Shown piece by piece: positions 54,967 through 63,406 of a stretch of DNA of 64,000 nucleotides; the stretch's first letter is position 1, and each line of letters starts with the position of its first letter. The translations under genes were made by a program, and so were the position numbers. Location of the stretch: assembly GCA_019057775.1 (NCBI GenBank), contig JAHLWT010000202.1, forward strand, positions 1 through 64,000, written 5' to 3'. The notes beneath the pieces were generated by a model. The model was not told where the DNA came from, ran no database searches, and worked only from the letters and a program-made list of their open reading frames with translations. Source of the DNA: Promethearchaeota archaeon. GTDB taxonomy: Archaea > Asgardarchaeota > Lokiarchaeia > Sigynarchaeales > SOKP01.

Positions 54967-56361
54967 TTATTTTATTAGAACTCCTGCTTGATCGAAATTA
55001 AGAAAACCACTAATTTTTTCCTTTAAAGGGTATATTCCTTCTTTAAACAAAGTAATTAGAAATATAGCAATAAATATAATCGATCCTAGTCCTGGTACAA
55101 TCCCCCCTAAGAGATCCGTAAAATTAGAAGATGAATCTATTGAAAAGAAAATCCAAACTAAGGATAATCCAGCGACTAAAATAGAAATGAAAGATATAAT
55201 TAATGCTGTTTTCTTACTAAGATTTAAATGTATAGGACCAATATCAAGACGGAAAAATTTAGGTTGTACAATTATTGATAGAATAGTGTGACTAATAGTT
55301 TTCCCCTCAAAATCAACATAAGCGTTCAAATACCTCCTTTCAAATTCCTTTTTTTTCATATTCTTCTTAGTTGATTTTGTTGGCAGAATTGAAAATATCA
55401 TAACTGGGGGATTTATCGCCTCCTTTTTAACTTCAACTTTACCGAATAAGGGATGTACTTCAAATCCCTCACCTTCAATACGTAAATCTAAAATTGGGGG
55501 TTCTTTTTTGGTTGTAACTATTTTAATAGTTGTTTCATAAACTACTTTGCCCTCTTCATCAACTATTTTCAATTCCTTGTGTGAAAAATACACGTAAAAT
55601 AGATAACTTCTCTGTTCCATCATAACCGAATAATATTGAAGTCCCATGTTAATATCATAGACAATAGGTTGCGGTTCCTCAGGAGCTACTATGCTCGGAG
55701 CAGGCATTGGTTTAGGAGGAGGGGCTCCTGGGCCAGCTAAAGCATCAGAAGGCGGTGGAGGGGGTGCTGTGGATGCTGGTATTGTTGAAGGCCTTGAGGG
55801 AGCTCCCCCGCCTGGAGCAGGTGGAGGAAGGCTTTTTTCTTTTTTCTTTGCCTTTACTTCCTCTCTTTCTTCAACAATATCTTTGAGATCCGCGTCCCCC
55901 AATCTTCTTGATCTCTTTTCTTCTACTCTGTATTCATCCATTTTTTCTCCTTCAACTTCAGAAACTAATTCATCTAGTTCCTCTTCATCATAAGCTTCTT
56001 CTTTAAATTTCAATAAGTCTTCTTTCTTAGCCTTACGTTTATCAACTGCTTTCGGCTTTTTTTTCTCAATTTCAATTTTGCTTTTAATTTTAATTTTAAT
56101 GTTTTTCAGTTTTGTATTTCCGTGTACTTTCGTTCTTGTATTAGCATCTAAAAAATAAATATTATCACGTTCTATTATAACGTCTCCAAAGGAGTCATAA
56201 ATATCATCTAATATTTGACTGACTCGTACAGATTTCTTATAATTACCGACAAACATGAAATTTAAAATTTCTACAGAAAAGACATTCGTTTTTTTATTAT
56301 ATGAAATCTTATTAGTATAGATTTCAAGAATAGAAACCGATTTTAATGATTCCAATTTCAA
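54967..56361 (-). CDS. Membrane protein with polyproline cytoplasmic-type linker
   Basis: The 464-residue protein has a beta-rich N-terminal region (1-100), a charged coiled-coil-like stretch (100-175), a proline-rich segment (179-231) and a second beta-rich domain (about 232-380). Two C-terminal transmembrane helices follow (about 388-410 and 418-440). The proline segment includes LPPPAPGGGAPSRPS, a run of five prolines at 200-204 and APPPKPMPAP. The layout resembles eukaryotic FH1/VASP-type profilin-binding tracts, and polyproline-binding profilins are known from Asgard archaea. No actin or profilin gene lies in the window, so this link is inference. It starts with TTG behind GAGGT. Confidence 0.6.
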   Translation of the reverse strand: MKLESLKSVSILEIYTNKISYNKKTNVFSVEILNFMFVGNYKKSVRVSQILDDIYDSFGDVIIERDNIYFLDANTRTKVHGNTKLKNIKIKIKSKIEIEKKKPKAVDKRKAKKEDLLKFKEEAYDEEELDELVSEVEGEKMDEYRVEEKRSRRLGDADLKDIVEEREEVKAKKKEKSLPPPAPGGGAPSRPSTIPASTAPPPPPSDALAGPGAPPPKPMPAPSIVAPEEPQPIVYDINMGLQYYSVMMEQRSYLFYVYFSHKELKIVDEEGKVVYETTIKIVTTKKEPPILDLRIEGEGFEVHPLFGKVEVKKEAINPPVMIFSILPTKSTKKNMKKKEFERRYLNAYVDFEGKTISHTILSIIVQPKFFRLDIGPIHLNLSKKTALIISFISILVAGLSLVWIFFSIDSSSNFTDLLGGIVPGLGSIIFIAIFLITLFKEGIYPLKEKISGFLNFDQAGVLIK

Positions 56362-56442
56362 GCTTACCTCTTTTTTTAATGTTAAGTTTTTTTAGGAATT
56401 TTTCAAGCTTACTTATATTAAGGATCAAGATGTAAATGCTAT

Positions 56443-57450
56443 TTATAACTTTAGATCTCTGAAATAAGCTTTAAAAGTGAATAAATCATCTTTGATATCT
56501 TTTAAATTTTCTATTTTCTTATCACCGCTGATTATTTTTGTGATAGCCATGTTAATTAATTCTATATCGTTATATGCATTTGGATTTTTATAGGTTTGAG
56601 TTTCAAAATTCTCTTCCCACGGATTCAATTTTGGTGTAGAATCAATATGTCTTAATTTCCAATGAATTCTTTGTTTAAAATCTTGTGTTAGAGGTTTTAA
56701 ATTAGTTTCATTCCATCTGTGAATAACCCAGGGTGCATATTCATGTAATTTATCAAAATTATACTCCAAATCATCACGCCATTCAAATTGGTGATCCCAA
56801 TTTCCAACTGCTACGAAATTATCATTTTTTACTTTTTCAAAGGGAAAAAACCTCCAAGTATCACGGTTAATATTTTCTTCTCTAAAAGGGCTACTTTCAG
56901 AATATTGAAAGAAGAATCCTATTGGTTCTATAAGATTGTGCTCCTGTTGGTCTATTTTGAAGTATAATTCAAGTTGAGATATGTCTATGGTATTCCCATA
57001 AATCTGATCCTGGATTAACTTAAAAATTACATTCTTGGCTTCATTTGGGAAACATTTACCCGTAAAAATTGGATAATAGGTAATACAATAATATTCTACA
57101 TCATTCTGCAGCTTACTCTTATGAATTTCAACCCAACATTCTAGCGGTTTAATGTATACATTAGATTTAATTACATTTGTAATTAATACAACATCCGCTA
57201 TAGTTCCTATAATTAAAATAATTATAAATATAATAATGTTAAAAAATAAGTATGCAAAAAAATAAGAGAGAGCCGTATAAATGAAAAGTCCGCCCGTAAT
57301 AAAAACGGAAGCTATTAATGAATTATAAGCCCCATATTCTTTATCCTTTTTTGAATATAATAATATTGGAGCAGCTTCAATAACAATTTCTTTACCAAAT
57401 TGATTGATGAATTGTCGAAAATCTAGTTGATTCCATTCCAACTCGGACAT
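56443..57450 (-). CDS. Membrane-associated protein of unknown function
   Basis: The 335-residue protein has a pair of hydrophobic helices near residues 45-92 (SLIASVFITGGLFIYTALSY and the following FAYLFFNIIIFIIILIIG). A large soluble domain with many aromatic residues, tryptophans and WD/HRW motifs follows. I do not recognise a family. It lies 80 bases before the proline-rich membrane-protein gene on the same strand, so the two may be co-expressed. The ATG start is clear. Confidence 0.5.
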   Translation of the reverse strand: MSELEWNQLDFRQFINQFGKEIVIEAAPILLYSKKDKEYGAYNSLIASVFITGGLFIYTALSYFFAYLFFNIIIFIIILIIGTIADVVLITNVIKSNVYIKPLECWVEIHKSKLQNDVEYYCITYYPIFTGKCFPNEAKNVIFKLIQDQIYGNTIDISQLELYFKIDQQEHNLIEPIGFFFQYSESSPFREENINRDTWRFFPFEKVKNDNFVAVGNWDHQFEWRDDLEYNFDKLHEYAPWVIHRWNETNLKPLTQDFKQRIHWKLRHIDSTPKLNPWEENFETQTYKNPNAYNDIELINMAITKIISGDKKIENLKDIKDDLFTFKAYFRDLKL

Positions 57451-57646
57451 ACTTCAATCTAAAAATATCTCTTTACTAAATTTAGAATTTATTCATAAAA
57501 AATTGTTTTAATATGAAAAAGATTGATTTCATATAAATACAGATTCAATCAAAAAAAGATTCTAAACTAATTTTAAAGAAATAATTAAATCTCTTCTCTT
57601 TGATATTTTTAATTGAGATAATTCATTTCATATATTGAACTTATTT

Positions 57647-59962
57647 ATGGTTGATTTTGAAGGTCTTATAGAATTTATTAAATCTCAAGATTATTATTGT
57701 GGCCAAATTTCCCATGTGGAACACATTCCGGAATCAAAAGCCCAATTTAGTGAGCTAGAGAAACCGCTACGGAAACGACTTCAAAGATGGTTAGATAACA
57801 ATGGAATTAAACTATGGCGCCATCAAGCCGAAGCAATTAATTTTATTCAAAACGAAAAGAATACTGTCACAGTTACTTCCACAGCATCAGGTAAATCTTT
57901 ATGCTATAATTTACCCGTTGCCCAATCAATTTTAGAAGACCCAACAACTACCGCGCTCTATTTATTCCCAACTAAAGCTTTAGCAAGAGATCAATTTACC
58001 ATATTATCAAAGATGTTTGAAGAAACTAACATAAAACAAACCAGAATTGGTGTATACGATGGTGATGTCGAACCTCAAGAAAAGAGACTGATTTTGGATA
58101 GAGCAAATATTATCATAACTAATCCATTTGGTTTGCACTTTTATTTGCCCTGGTTTAGAAAAAAATGGAATAGAATTTGTAAAAATCTAAAATATATTGT
58201 TTTAGATGAAATCCATACGTATAGGGGGATATACGGTTCAAATTTCGCCCTACTTATTAGGAGACTAAAAAGAATTCTTGATACATATAATGTTAAGCCG
58301 GTATGGATATTATCAAGCGCTACAATCTTTAACGCTAAAGAATTTTGTGAAAAACTCGTAGGTGAAAAATTTAATGTAGTCGATAAGGACTATTCACCGT
58401 CAGGTGTAAAAAAAGTAATTTTATGGGATTTACCATATGACAATGTGTCTAAAAAATATCGTTCAGCTCATCAAGAAACTAAAAATTTATTTTCAAGTCA
58501 TTTACGAAAAGAAATCCAAACTCTAACTTTTACTCTTTCAAGAAAAATGGCGGAATTACAAGCAATATGGGTTAAAAATGCTTTACCTGCTCTAAAAAAT
58601 AGAATTTCGAGTTATCGAGCTGGAATTAGTAAAAAGAAGAGAAGGGAGATAGAACAGAACTTTAAAAATCGAACTATCTTAGGGATTAGTTCAACCAATG
58701 CTTTAGAGCTAGGGATTGATATTGGTAGCTTAGATGCAACAATTAGTTCGGGGTTCCCAGGAACCATCTCAAGTTTCAAACAACAAATAGGGCGGTCTGG
58801 GAGAGGTACAGATCTCTCCATTTCAACTTTAATACCAATGCAAAATCCATTGGATCTTTTTTATATTCATAATCCTAGCCAACTATTTGGCCCTGTTCAC
58901 GAAGAGATTCTAATCACTCTGAAAAATAAATATTTATTACGCAATCATATTTGCTGTGCATCCAAGGAAATCCCTATAAAGATTGAAGATTATAAAAATT
59001 TTGGACTTCAAGATAAAGATTTATTCAGAGAATATTTAAATGAACTAGTTTCGGACTCTCTTCTAATGAAGCGAGGGGATAAGTATTATTGGAAAAGTGA
59101 TTTCTTTCCTCATGCAAAGTTTGGTTTAAATGATCTTTCAAGTCGGAGTTATAAAGTTATGTTAAGAGCCGATCAAACTGAGGAATTTTTAACTGTTGAG
59201 GATGAAAGTTACGTATTTAGAGATTTGCATCAAGGAGCTATATATCTTTATGAAGCTGAAACATTTTTAGTAGAAGAACTTGATTTAGATGAGAAACAAG
59301 TCTTTTTAAGGAGAGCTAATGTGGATTTTTACACGCAATCCTTAAGACATACTGATATCACTCCACTTGAAATTTTAGAAGAAAATAAAATTGGTGTCTC
59401 TAAGAATATTGAAGTATTCTATGGGAATGTAAAAGTAGAACATGAATATTATTCTTACAAAGTTGTTGATACATTAACTCAAGAAACTCGTTCAAGATTT
59501 CCTCTTGAAGACATTCCAATTGTCCGATTTGAAACTAAAGCTTTATGGTTCTTAATCCCATTTGAATTTCAAAAAGATTTAGAGTTAGAGGGATATGAAA
59601 TTGGTGATTGTATACATGCTATTGAACATGCAACGATAGCTATGGCTCCTGCGATTGCTCAAATTTCTCGTTGGGATTTGGGGGGAGTTTCAATTGATTT
59701 CGATCCAGTAAAACAGCAACCTATTATATATATATATGACGGTTATAGAGGTGGTATTGGGATATCTGAAATGTTATATGAAAGATTGGAAGAGTTATTA
59801 GAATTAGCATTTAACTTATTAAAATCTTGCAAATGTGAAATTGGATGTGGTGGATGTATCTATAGTCCAAAGTGTGGAAATCAAAATCAATTTTTATCAA
59901 AGGAGGGAGCTCTTAAGCTTATAAAAAAGCTCCTTACTGTAACTCGAGAAAAAGATTCATAA
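57647..59962 (+). CDS. DEAD/DEAH helicase of Hrq1/MrfA type
   Basis: The protein of about 771 residues has an SF2 helicase core: Walker A-like TSTASGKSLCYNLPVAQ, LFPTKALARDQ, VLDEIHTYRG (DEIH box), LSSATI, and the C-terminal lobe with STNALELGIDIGSLDA and QQIGRSGRG. The C-terminal domain carries the zinc cysteines CKCEIGCGGCIYSPKCG and KEGALKLI, as in the DUF1998 region of MrfA and Hrq1. These enzymes unwind DNA in repair of crosslinks and other damage. Start by ATG at 57647 is preferred over a TTG four codons upstream; neither has a clear ribosome-binding site. Confidence 0.92.
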   Translation: MVDFEGLIEFIKSQDYYCGQISHVEHIPESKAQFSELEKPLRKRLQRWLDNNGIKLWRHQAEAINFIQNEKNTVTVTSTASGKSLCYNLPVAQSILEDPTTTALYLFPTKALARDQFTILSKMFEETNIKQTRIGVYDGDVEPQEKRLILDRANIIITNPFGLHFYLPWFRKKWNRICKNLKYIVLDEIHTYRGIYGSNFALLIRRLKRILDTYNVKPVWILSSATIFNAKEFCEKLVGEKFNVVDKDYSPSGVKKVILWDLPYDNVSKKYRSAHQETKNLFSSHLRKEIQTLTFTLSRKMAELQAIWVKNALPALKNRISSYRAGISKKKRREIEQNFKNRTILGISSTNALELGIDIGSLDATISSGFPGTISSFKQQIGRSGRGTDLSISTLIPMQNPLDLFYIHNPSQLFGPVHEEILITLKNKYLLRNHICCASKEIPIKIEDYKNFGLQDKDLFREYLNELVSDSLLMKRGDKYYWKSDFFPHAKFGLNDLSSRSYKVMLRADQTEEFLTVEDESYVFRDLHQGAIYLYEAETFLVEELDLDEKQVFLRRANVDFYTQSLRHTDITPLEILEENKIGVSKNIEVFYGNVKVEHEYYSYKVVDTLTQETRSRFPLEDIPIVRFETKALWFLIPFEFQKDLELEGYEIGDCIHAIEHATIAMAPAIAQISRWDLGGVSIDFDPVKQQPIIYIYDGYRGGIGISEMLYERLEELLELAFNLLKSCKCEIGCGGCIYSPKCGNQNQFLSKEGALKLIKKLLTVTREKDS

Positions 59963-60112
59963 CTATCAAAATATGGTAGATTCAATGAAATTCTAATTTT
60001 TAAAAAGTTTTTAAAGACTAAATCTATATATAATTTAATATTTGAGAGATGTCTTCTTCTTTAGGTCATTTCTCCATTAATCAGATAAAAATATTATTAT
60101 TGGGTATTTGAA

Positions 60113-60643
60113 TTGTCTTCTTTCACCAGTACGTTTAAAATAGTGTTGTTTGGTGATTCTCAGACTGGGAAAACGACGTTAGCTCATAGATTTTTAACAA
60201 ATTTGTTCAAGGGAAGCATATCTATGACACTTGGTGTGGATTTTTTGTTGAAAGCTATTGAACTTGAAGGAGAAATGGTGAAATTACAAATATGGGATTT
60301 TGCAGGTGAAGAACGATTTAGGTTTCTCTTTCCTTCGTATATTAGAGGTGCAAACGGAGCAATTTTTATGTACGATATTACAAATTATGGATCCCTTGCT
60401 CATGTCGATAACTGGTTTGAAATCATTGAGAAAGAGATTGACTACAAAATACCCTTGGTGTTTGTTGGAGGAAAAACAGATTTAATCCACTTAAAAGAAG
60501 TTTCGACTAAAAAGGCAATGGAGGTTGCAAAATCCAAAGGTGCGGATGGCTTCATTGAATGTAGCTCCAAAAACGGGGAAAATGTTCATAAAATATTTGA
60601 TCTATTAACAAGATTAATCTTGAAAAACCGTGATTTATTATGA
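60113..60643 (+). CDS. Rab-like small GTPase
   Basis: The 176-residue protein has the Ras-superfamily motifs in normal order: G1 GDSQTGKT (14-21), G2 in MTLGVDF (threonine 39), G3 WDFAGEER (61-68), a modified G4 GGKTDL where the usual asparagine of NKxD is glycine, and G5 ECSSK. The WDxAGEERF and LGVDF sequences are Rab-like. There is no C-terminal cysteine for lipid attachment. Asgard genomes are rich in such GTPases. The altered G4 could loosen guanine specificity. Initiation is at TTG with a weak ribosome-binding context. The permuted GTPase lies two kilobases downstream on the same strand. Confidence 0.92.
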   Translation: MSSFTSTFKIVLFGDSQTGKTTLAHRFLTNLFKGSISMTLGVDFLLKAIELEGEMVKLQIWDFAGEERFRFLFPSYIRGANGAIFMYDITNYGSLAHVDNWFEIIEKEIDYKIPLVFVGGKTDLIHLKEVSTKKAMEVAKSKGADGFIECSSKNGENVHKIFDLLTRLILKNRDLL

Positions 60644-60821
60644 ACCTTCTTTGTATGTAATCATGAAATATTGTTTAAGAAGATGCATTTAAGGTTCATT
60701 TAAAAATTCAAGTTTTATTAATTCTTTTACGATTTATCTTTTGCTTAAACAAATATAATTTTAAAAAATATTATGATTCATTAAAATAATTTTTATAAAA
60801 AATGCAACTTCTTTAATAAAT

Positions 60822-61325
60822 ATGAACGTAAATGTAAGTCTTAAATGGAGTGATATAGTGTCTCCTACTCTTTCACCAGATGAATATCTTAAAACAGATG
60901 ATAAAGTTAGATTTAATTTTGAATCTTACAAACCAAAAGTAGATATACTTGAAAAAATTAAAAGTCTCTTAATAAACAAAAACCAAAAATTAAAAATTGT
61001 AGCCTTGGGGGCAGACTGGTGTCCTGATTGTTCAATAAATGTGCCAAAAATGATAAAAATTCAAAAATCTATGAATACAACTAACATTGTTTTACAAATT
61101 TTATATGGAATAATGGTCGACGGATTTCATAAATCAGGGCAAAAAATTTGGCATAAAACAAGGTCTCCTCCTGAAGCTCTTAATCCAAAATTTAATTTAG
61201 AAAAAATTCCAACATTTTATTTCTTTAATAAGGAAGGAAATTATCTAGGAACAATAATAGAAAATCCAAAGCGGGGATCTACACTAGAAGAAGACTTTCT
61301 TGAGATTATTGAGGAAAATCTGTAA
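60822..61325 (+). CDS. Thioredoxin-family protein
   Basis: The 167-residue protein has a thioredoxin-fold core with ALGADWCPDCSINVPKM (about residues 63-79), giving a CPDC active site, and the cis-proline block KIPTFYFFNKEGNYLG later. The CPDC variant and the C-terminal insert differ from classical thioredoxin and resemble a thioredoxin family of archaea and bacteria. It probably performs thiol-disulfide exchange in the cytoplasm; no signal peptide is seen. ATG start. Confidence 0.88.
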   Translation: MNVNVSLKWSDIVSPTLSPDEYLKTDDKVRFNFESYKPKVDILEKIKSLLINKNQKLKIVALGADWCPDCSINVPKMIKIQKSMNTTNIVLQILYGIMVDGFHKSGQKIWHKTRSPPEALNPKFNLEKIPTFYFFNKEGNYLGTIIENPKRGSTLEEDFLEIIEENL

Positions 61326-61409
61326 ATTTAAAGAATAAATAATATCTTTTTTTTTCTATTTCCAATGAGTTTATTAATATTTAAATTATTTTGACGTTAT
61401 AATATTTCT

Positions 61410-61843
61410 ATGTCGAAACTCAAAGTTAAAAAAGTTATCATTTTTAAACACGGTGTATCTTATTATATCCTTGAAGGCATATTAAAGAGCTCTGGTACAT
61501 TTGAACTTGAATTTAAAATTAGTGAAATGAACGATGTATTAAAATCACTATTTGTTTTAGACACCAGCGAGAAAGGGTATATTTCATCAATTTCTTATGA
61601 TGCTGCTCTAGAAACCAGCCAATTATTAAAATCTATAATGCTCAATATTCCAGATAATAACTCTTTTTCTTCGCTTTTGACACAGATTAAAGGAGCTGAT
61701 GTAAATTTAACAATCGGAGAGCAAAAAAAATATCAGGTAAAATAATGGGCATTGAGTTTATTGATAAATCAATCAAAGAGGAAAAAATAACTGAGAAACA
61801 ATTGATACTTTTACAAGATGATGATGTAATTACAAAATCCTAA
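61410..61843 (+). pseudogene. Frameshifted and truncated gene of unknown family
   Basis: The first frame (61410-61745) opens with VKKVIIFKHGVSYYILEG and MNDVLKSLFVLD, which I recall as the conserved N-terminal part of larger uncharacterised beta-rich proteins. It stops soon after a run of eight adenines at 61723-61730. In the minus-one frame the expected sequence resumes as KKISGKIMGIEFIDKS and runs through ITEKQLILLQDDDVITKS to a stop at 61841-61843. Joining the frames restores one continuous domain, but the long C-terminal part of the family is still missing. A homopolymer sequencing error could explain the frameshift but not the truncation. Confidence 0.6.
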
Positions 61844-61863
61844 ACAAATAAAACAAGTTTATA

Positions 61864-62568
61864 ATGGAAGCAAAAGTTTTGACCACCGGATTTAGAAGCT
61901 TAATGTACCGTAGTGGGTGGCTTTACAATGCGGTCACAAGGAGATTATTTGATCAAGATAAAAAATTTTTAACTATTGCTCAACTTATAGGTGTAGGACC
62001 AAAACGAGTTTTAGATTTACCATGCGGTACCGGTTATTTGATGCGGTTTTTAAATCCTTTGATAGAATATGAAGGAGTAGACCTTAATCATAGATTTCTA
62101 AAGCGTATAAAAAAAAAGGAATTAAAAAAAAGAAACATAAAGTTAAAAAAAATTATTTTGAATCATAGGAATATTTTTGATTTTCGTTATTATAAAGGAG
62201 AAAAAAAAGATGTAATTGTTCTATGTGATATACTCCATCATATATACCCGAAACATGTAGAATTAATTAAAATTGCTCAAAATATTGCTCAAAAAGTTAT
62301 TGTGTGTGAACCTTTTGTTATCAAGCCTCAAGAGATAACTGCTCGAGATAGACTTTTTAGAGTTGTCATATTTTTTGGAAAATTTCTCCCAAAACCTTTA
62401 TTCAAAATTGTTGATTTTCTTTTTTTAGATAATGATGGAATTAACTCTTTTAAAAATAGATCTCAATGGAACTTTGATAAAAATAGACTAATAAATTTTT
62501 ATAAAAAGATGGGATTTAATAACACATACAGAATTTTAGATGAATATATAGCTACTTGGGAATTATAA
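61864..62568 (+). CDS. SAM-dependent methyltransferase (class I)
   Basis: The 234-residue protein has the class I motif I VLDLPCGTGYLMRFL (about residues 50-64), an acidic end of the second strand in YEGVDLNHRFLK, and DILHHIYPKH as the later motif in which DxLHH typifies methyltransferase domain 11/25 members. The lower part is basic with aromatic residues. The substrate is unknown; the fold is shared by enzymes acting on small molecules, lipids and RNA. It follows the frameshifted gene by 20 bases, and the permuted GTPase begins 20 bases after it. Confidence 0.82.
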   Translation: MEAKVLTTGFRSLMYRSGWLYNAVTRRLFDQDKKFLTIAQLIGVGPKRVLDLPCGTGYLMRFLNPLIEYEGVDLNHRFLKRIKKKELKKRNIKLKKIILNHRNIFDFRYYKGEKKDVIVLCDILHHIYPKHVELIKIAQNIAQKVIVCEPFVIKPQEITARDRLFRVVIFFGKFLPKPLFKIVDFLFLDNDGINSFKNRSQWNFDKNRLINFYKKMGFNNTYRILDEYIATWEL

Positions 62569-62588
62569 AATAATAAGAGGATTACAAC

Positions 62589-63401
62589 ATGCTAAAAGTA
62601 ACTTTGTCCTTGTGGGACACAGGAGGGCAAGATCGATTTAATTTTTTTAAAACTGAATTTTTCAGGGGTGTTGCTGCTGTTGGTTTAGTTTTTGACTTGA
62701 GTCGTCCTGACACATTTGATAAAATTGATAAATATTTCGATGAAATTAGAGAACGCTCTGGAAATATACCCATTTTTTTAGTAGGAAATAAAACCGACTT
62801 AAAAGAAAATGTTGGGGAGACCATTCCCAGAGAAGAAATTATTCAAAAAGTAAATCAGTATTATCTATTTGAATACATTGAAACTTCTGCTATGGAGTAC
62901 GAAAATGTTGAAAAATTATTCTATAGATTAGCAATTACATCAATACTTGACATTAAACCAAGATTAGGGGAAATTGTCGATGTTAATCATCTAAGATTTA
63001 AAATTTTGCTCACTGGAGCTGCAGCCGTAGGAAAATCCTCATTAATTAGAACATTTACTCAAAAACAATTTAATCAAGACTATAAGTTAACCGTGGCTTG
63101 TGATTTTATGGTCCAAGATATGGAAATTTCAGAAGATGAAATTCCATTTGAAATACTTGAACAAATTAAGAAATCAGTCAGAGTTTTTAAAAAAAAAATT
63201 AGAAAATCTCGTAAGAAAGAGGAAATCTCAGAGACTCCCTCAGTAACAACAGAAGAGATCGATGATCAAATCCTTGAAGGCAAATTAATTAGTCAAAATA
63301 AAAATAGATCAAGAAAATCACTTAAAAAATACATAATCATAGGATTAGCCTTGATTGGTATAGTTATGATTATTTTCATCAGCCTAAACTATTTTTTATG
63401 A
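62589..63401 (+). CDS. Small GTPase with circularly permuted motifs and C-terminal membrane anchor
   Basis: The 270-residue protein contains every Ras-type guanine-nucleotide motif, but in the order G3-G4-G5-G1-G2. WDTGGQDR is at 9-16 (G3), NKTD at 67-70 (G4), ETSA at 98-101 (G5), then GAAAVGKSS at 143-151 (G1) and YKLTVACDF at 165-173 (switch I, threonine 168). The N-terminal part runs from strand 3 to helix 5 and the C-terminal part from strand 1 to strand 2. Together they make one complete domain, permuted between strands 2 and 3. A basic helical linker (about 185-245) and a transmembrane helix (about 248-268) follow. The start is firm: AGAGG lies eight bases before the ATG, a stop precedes it in frame, and another gene ends at 62568, so no G1 is hidden upstream. 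The alternative is the fused remains of two tandem GTPases. Confidence 0.85.
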   Translation: MLKVTLSLWDTGGQDRFNFFKTEFFRGVAAVGLVFDLSRPDTFDKIDKYFDEIRERSGNIPIFLVGNKTDLKENVGETIPREEIIQKVNQYYLFEYIETSAMEYENVEKLFYRLAITSILDIKPRLGEIVDVNHLRFKILLTGAAAVGKSSLIRTFTQKQFNQDYKLTVACDFMVQDMEISEDEIPFEILEQIKKSVRVFKKKIRKSRKKEEISETPSVTTEEIDDQILEGKLISQNKNRSRKSLKKYIIIGLALIGIVMIIFISLNYFL

Positions 63402-63406
63402 CATAA

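Noticed and set aside
55691..55993. Glycine-rich open frame on the plus strand
   Set aside because: It is the complement of the proline-rich tract of the membrane protein on the minus strand and has no separate coding signal.
62589..62960. Reading the first half of the permuted GTPase as a decayed ordinary GTPase with a missed N-terminus
   Set aside because: An in-frame stop, a good ribosome-binding site and a neighbouring gene ending at 62568 leave no room for a G1 segment, and the missing part is found intact at the C-terminus.
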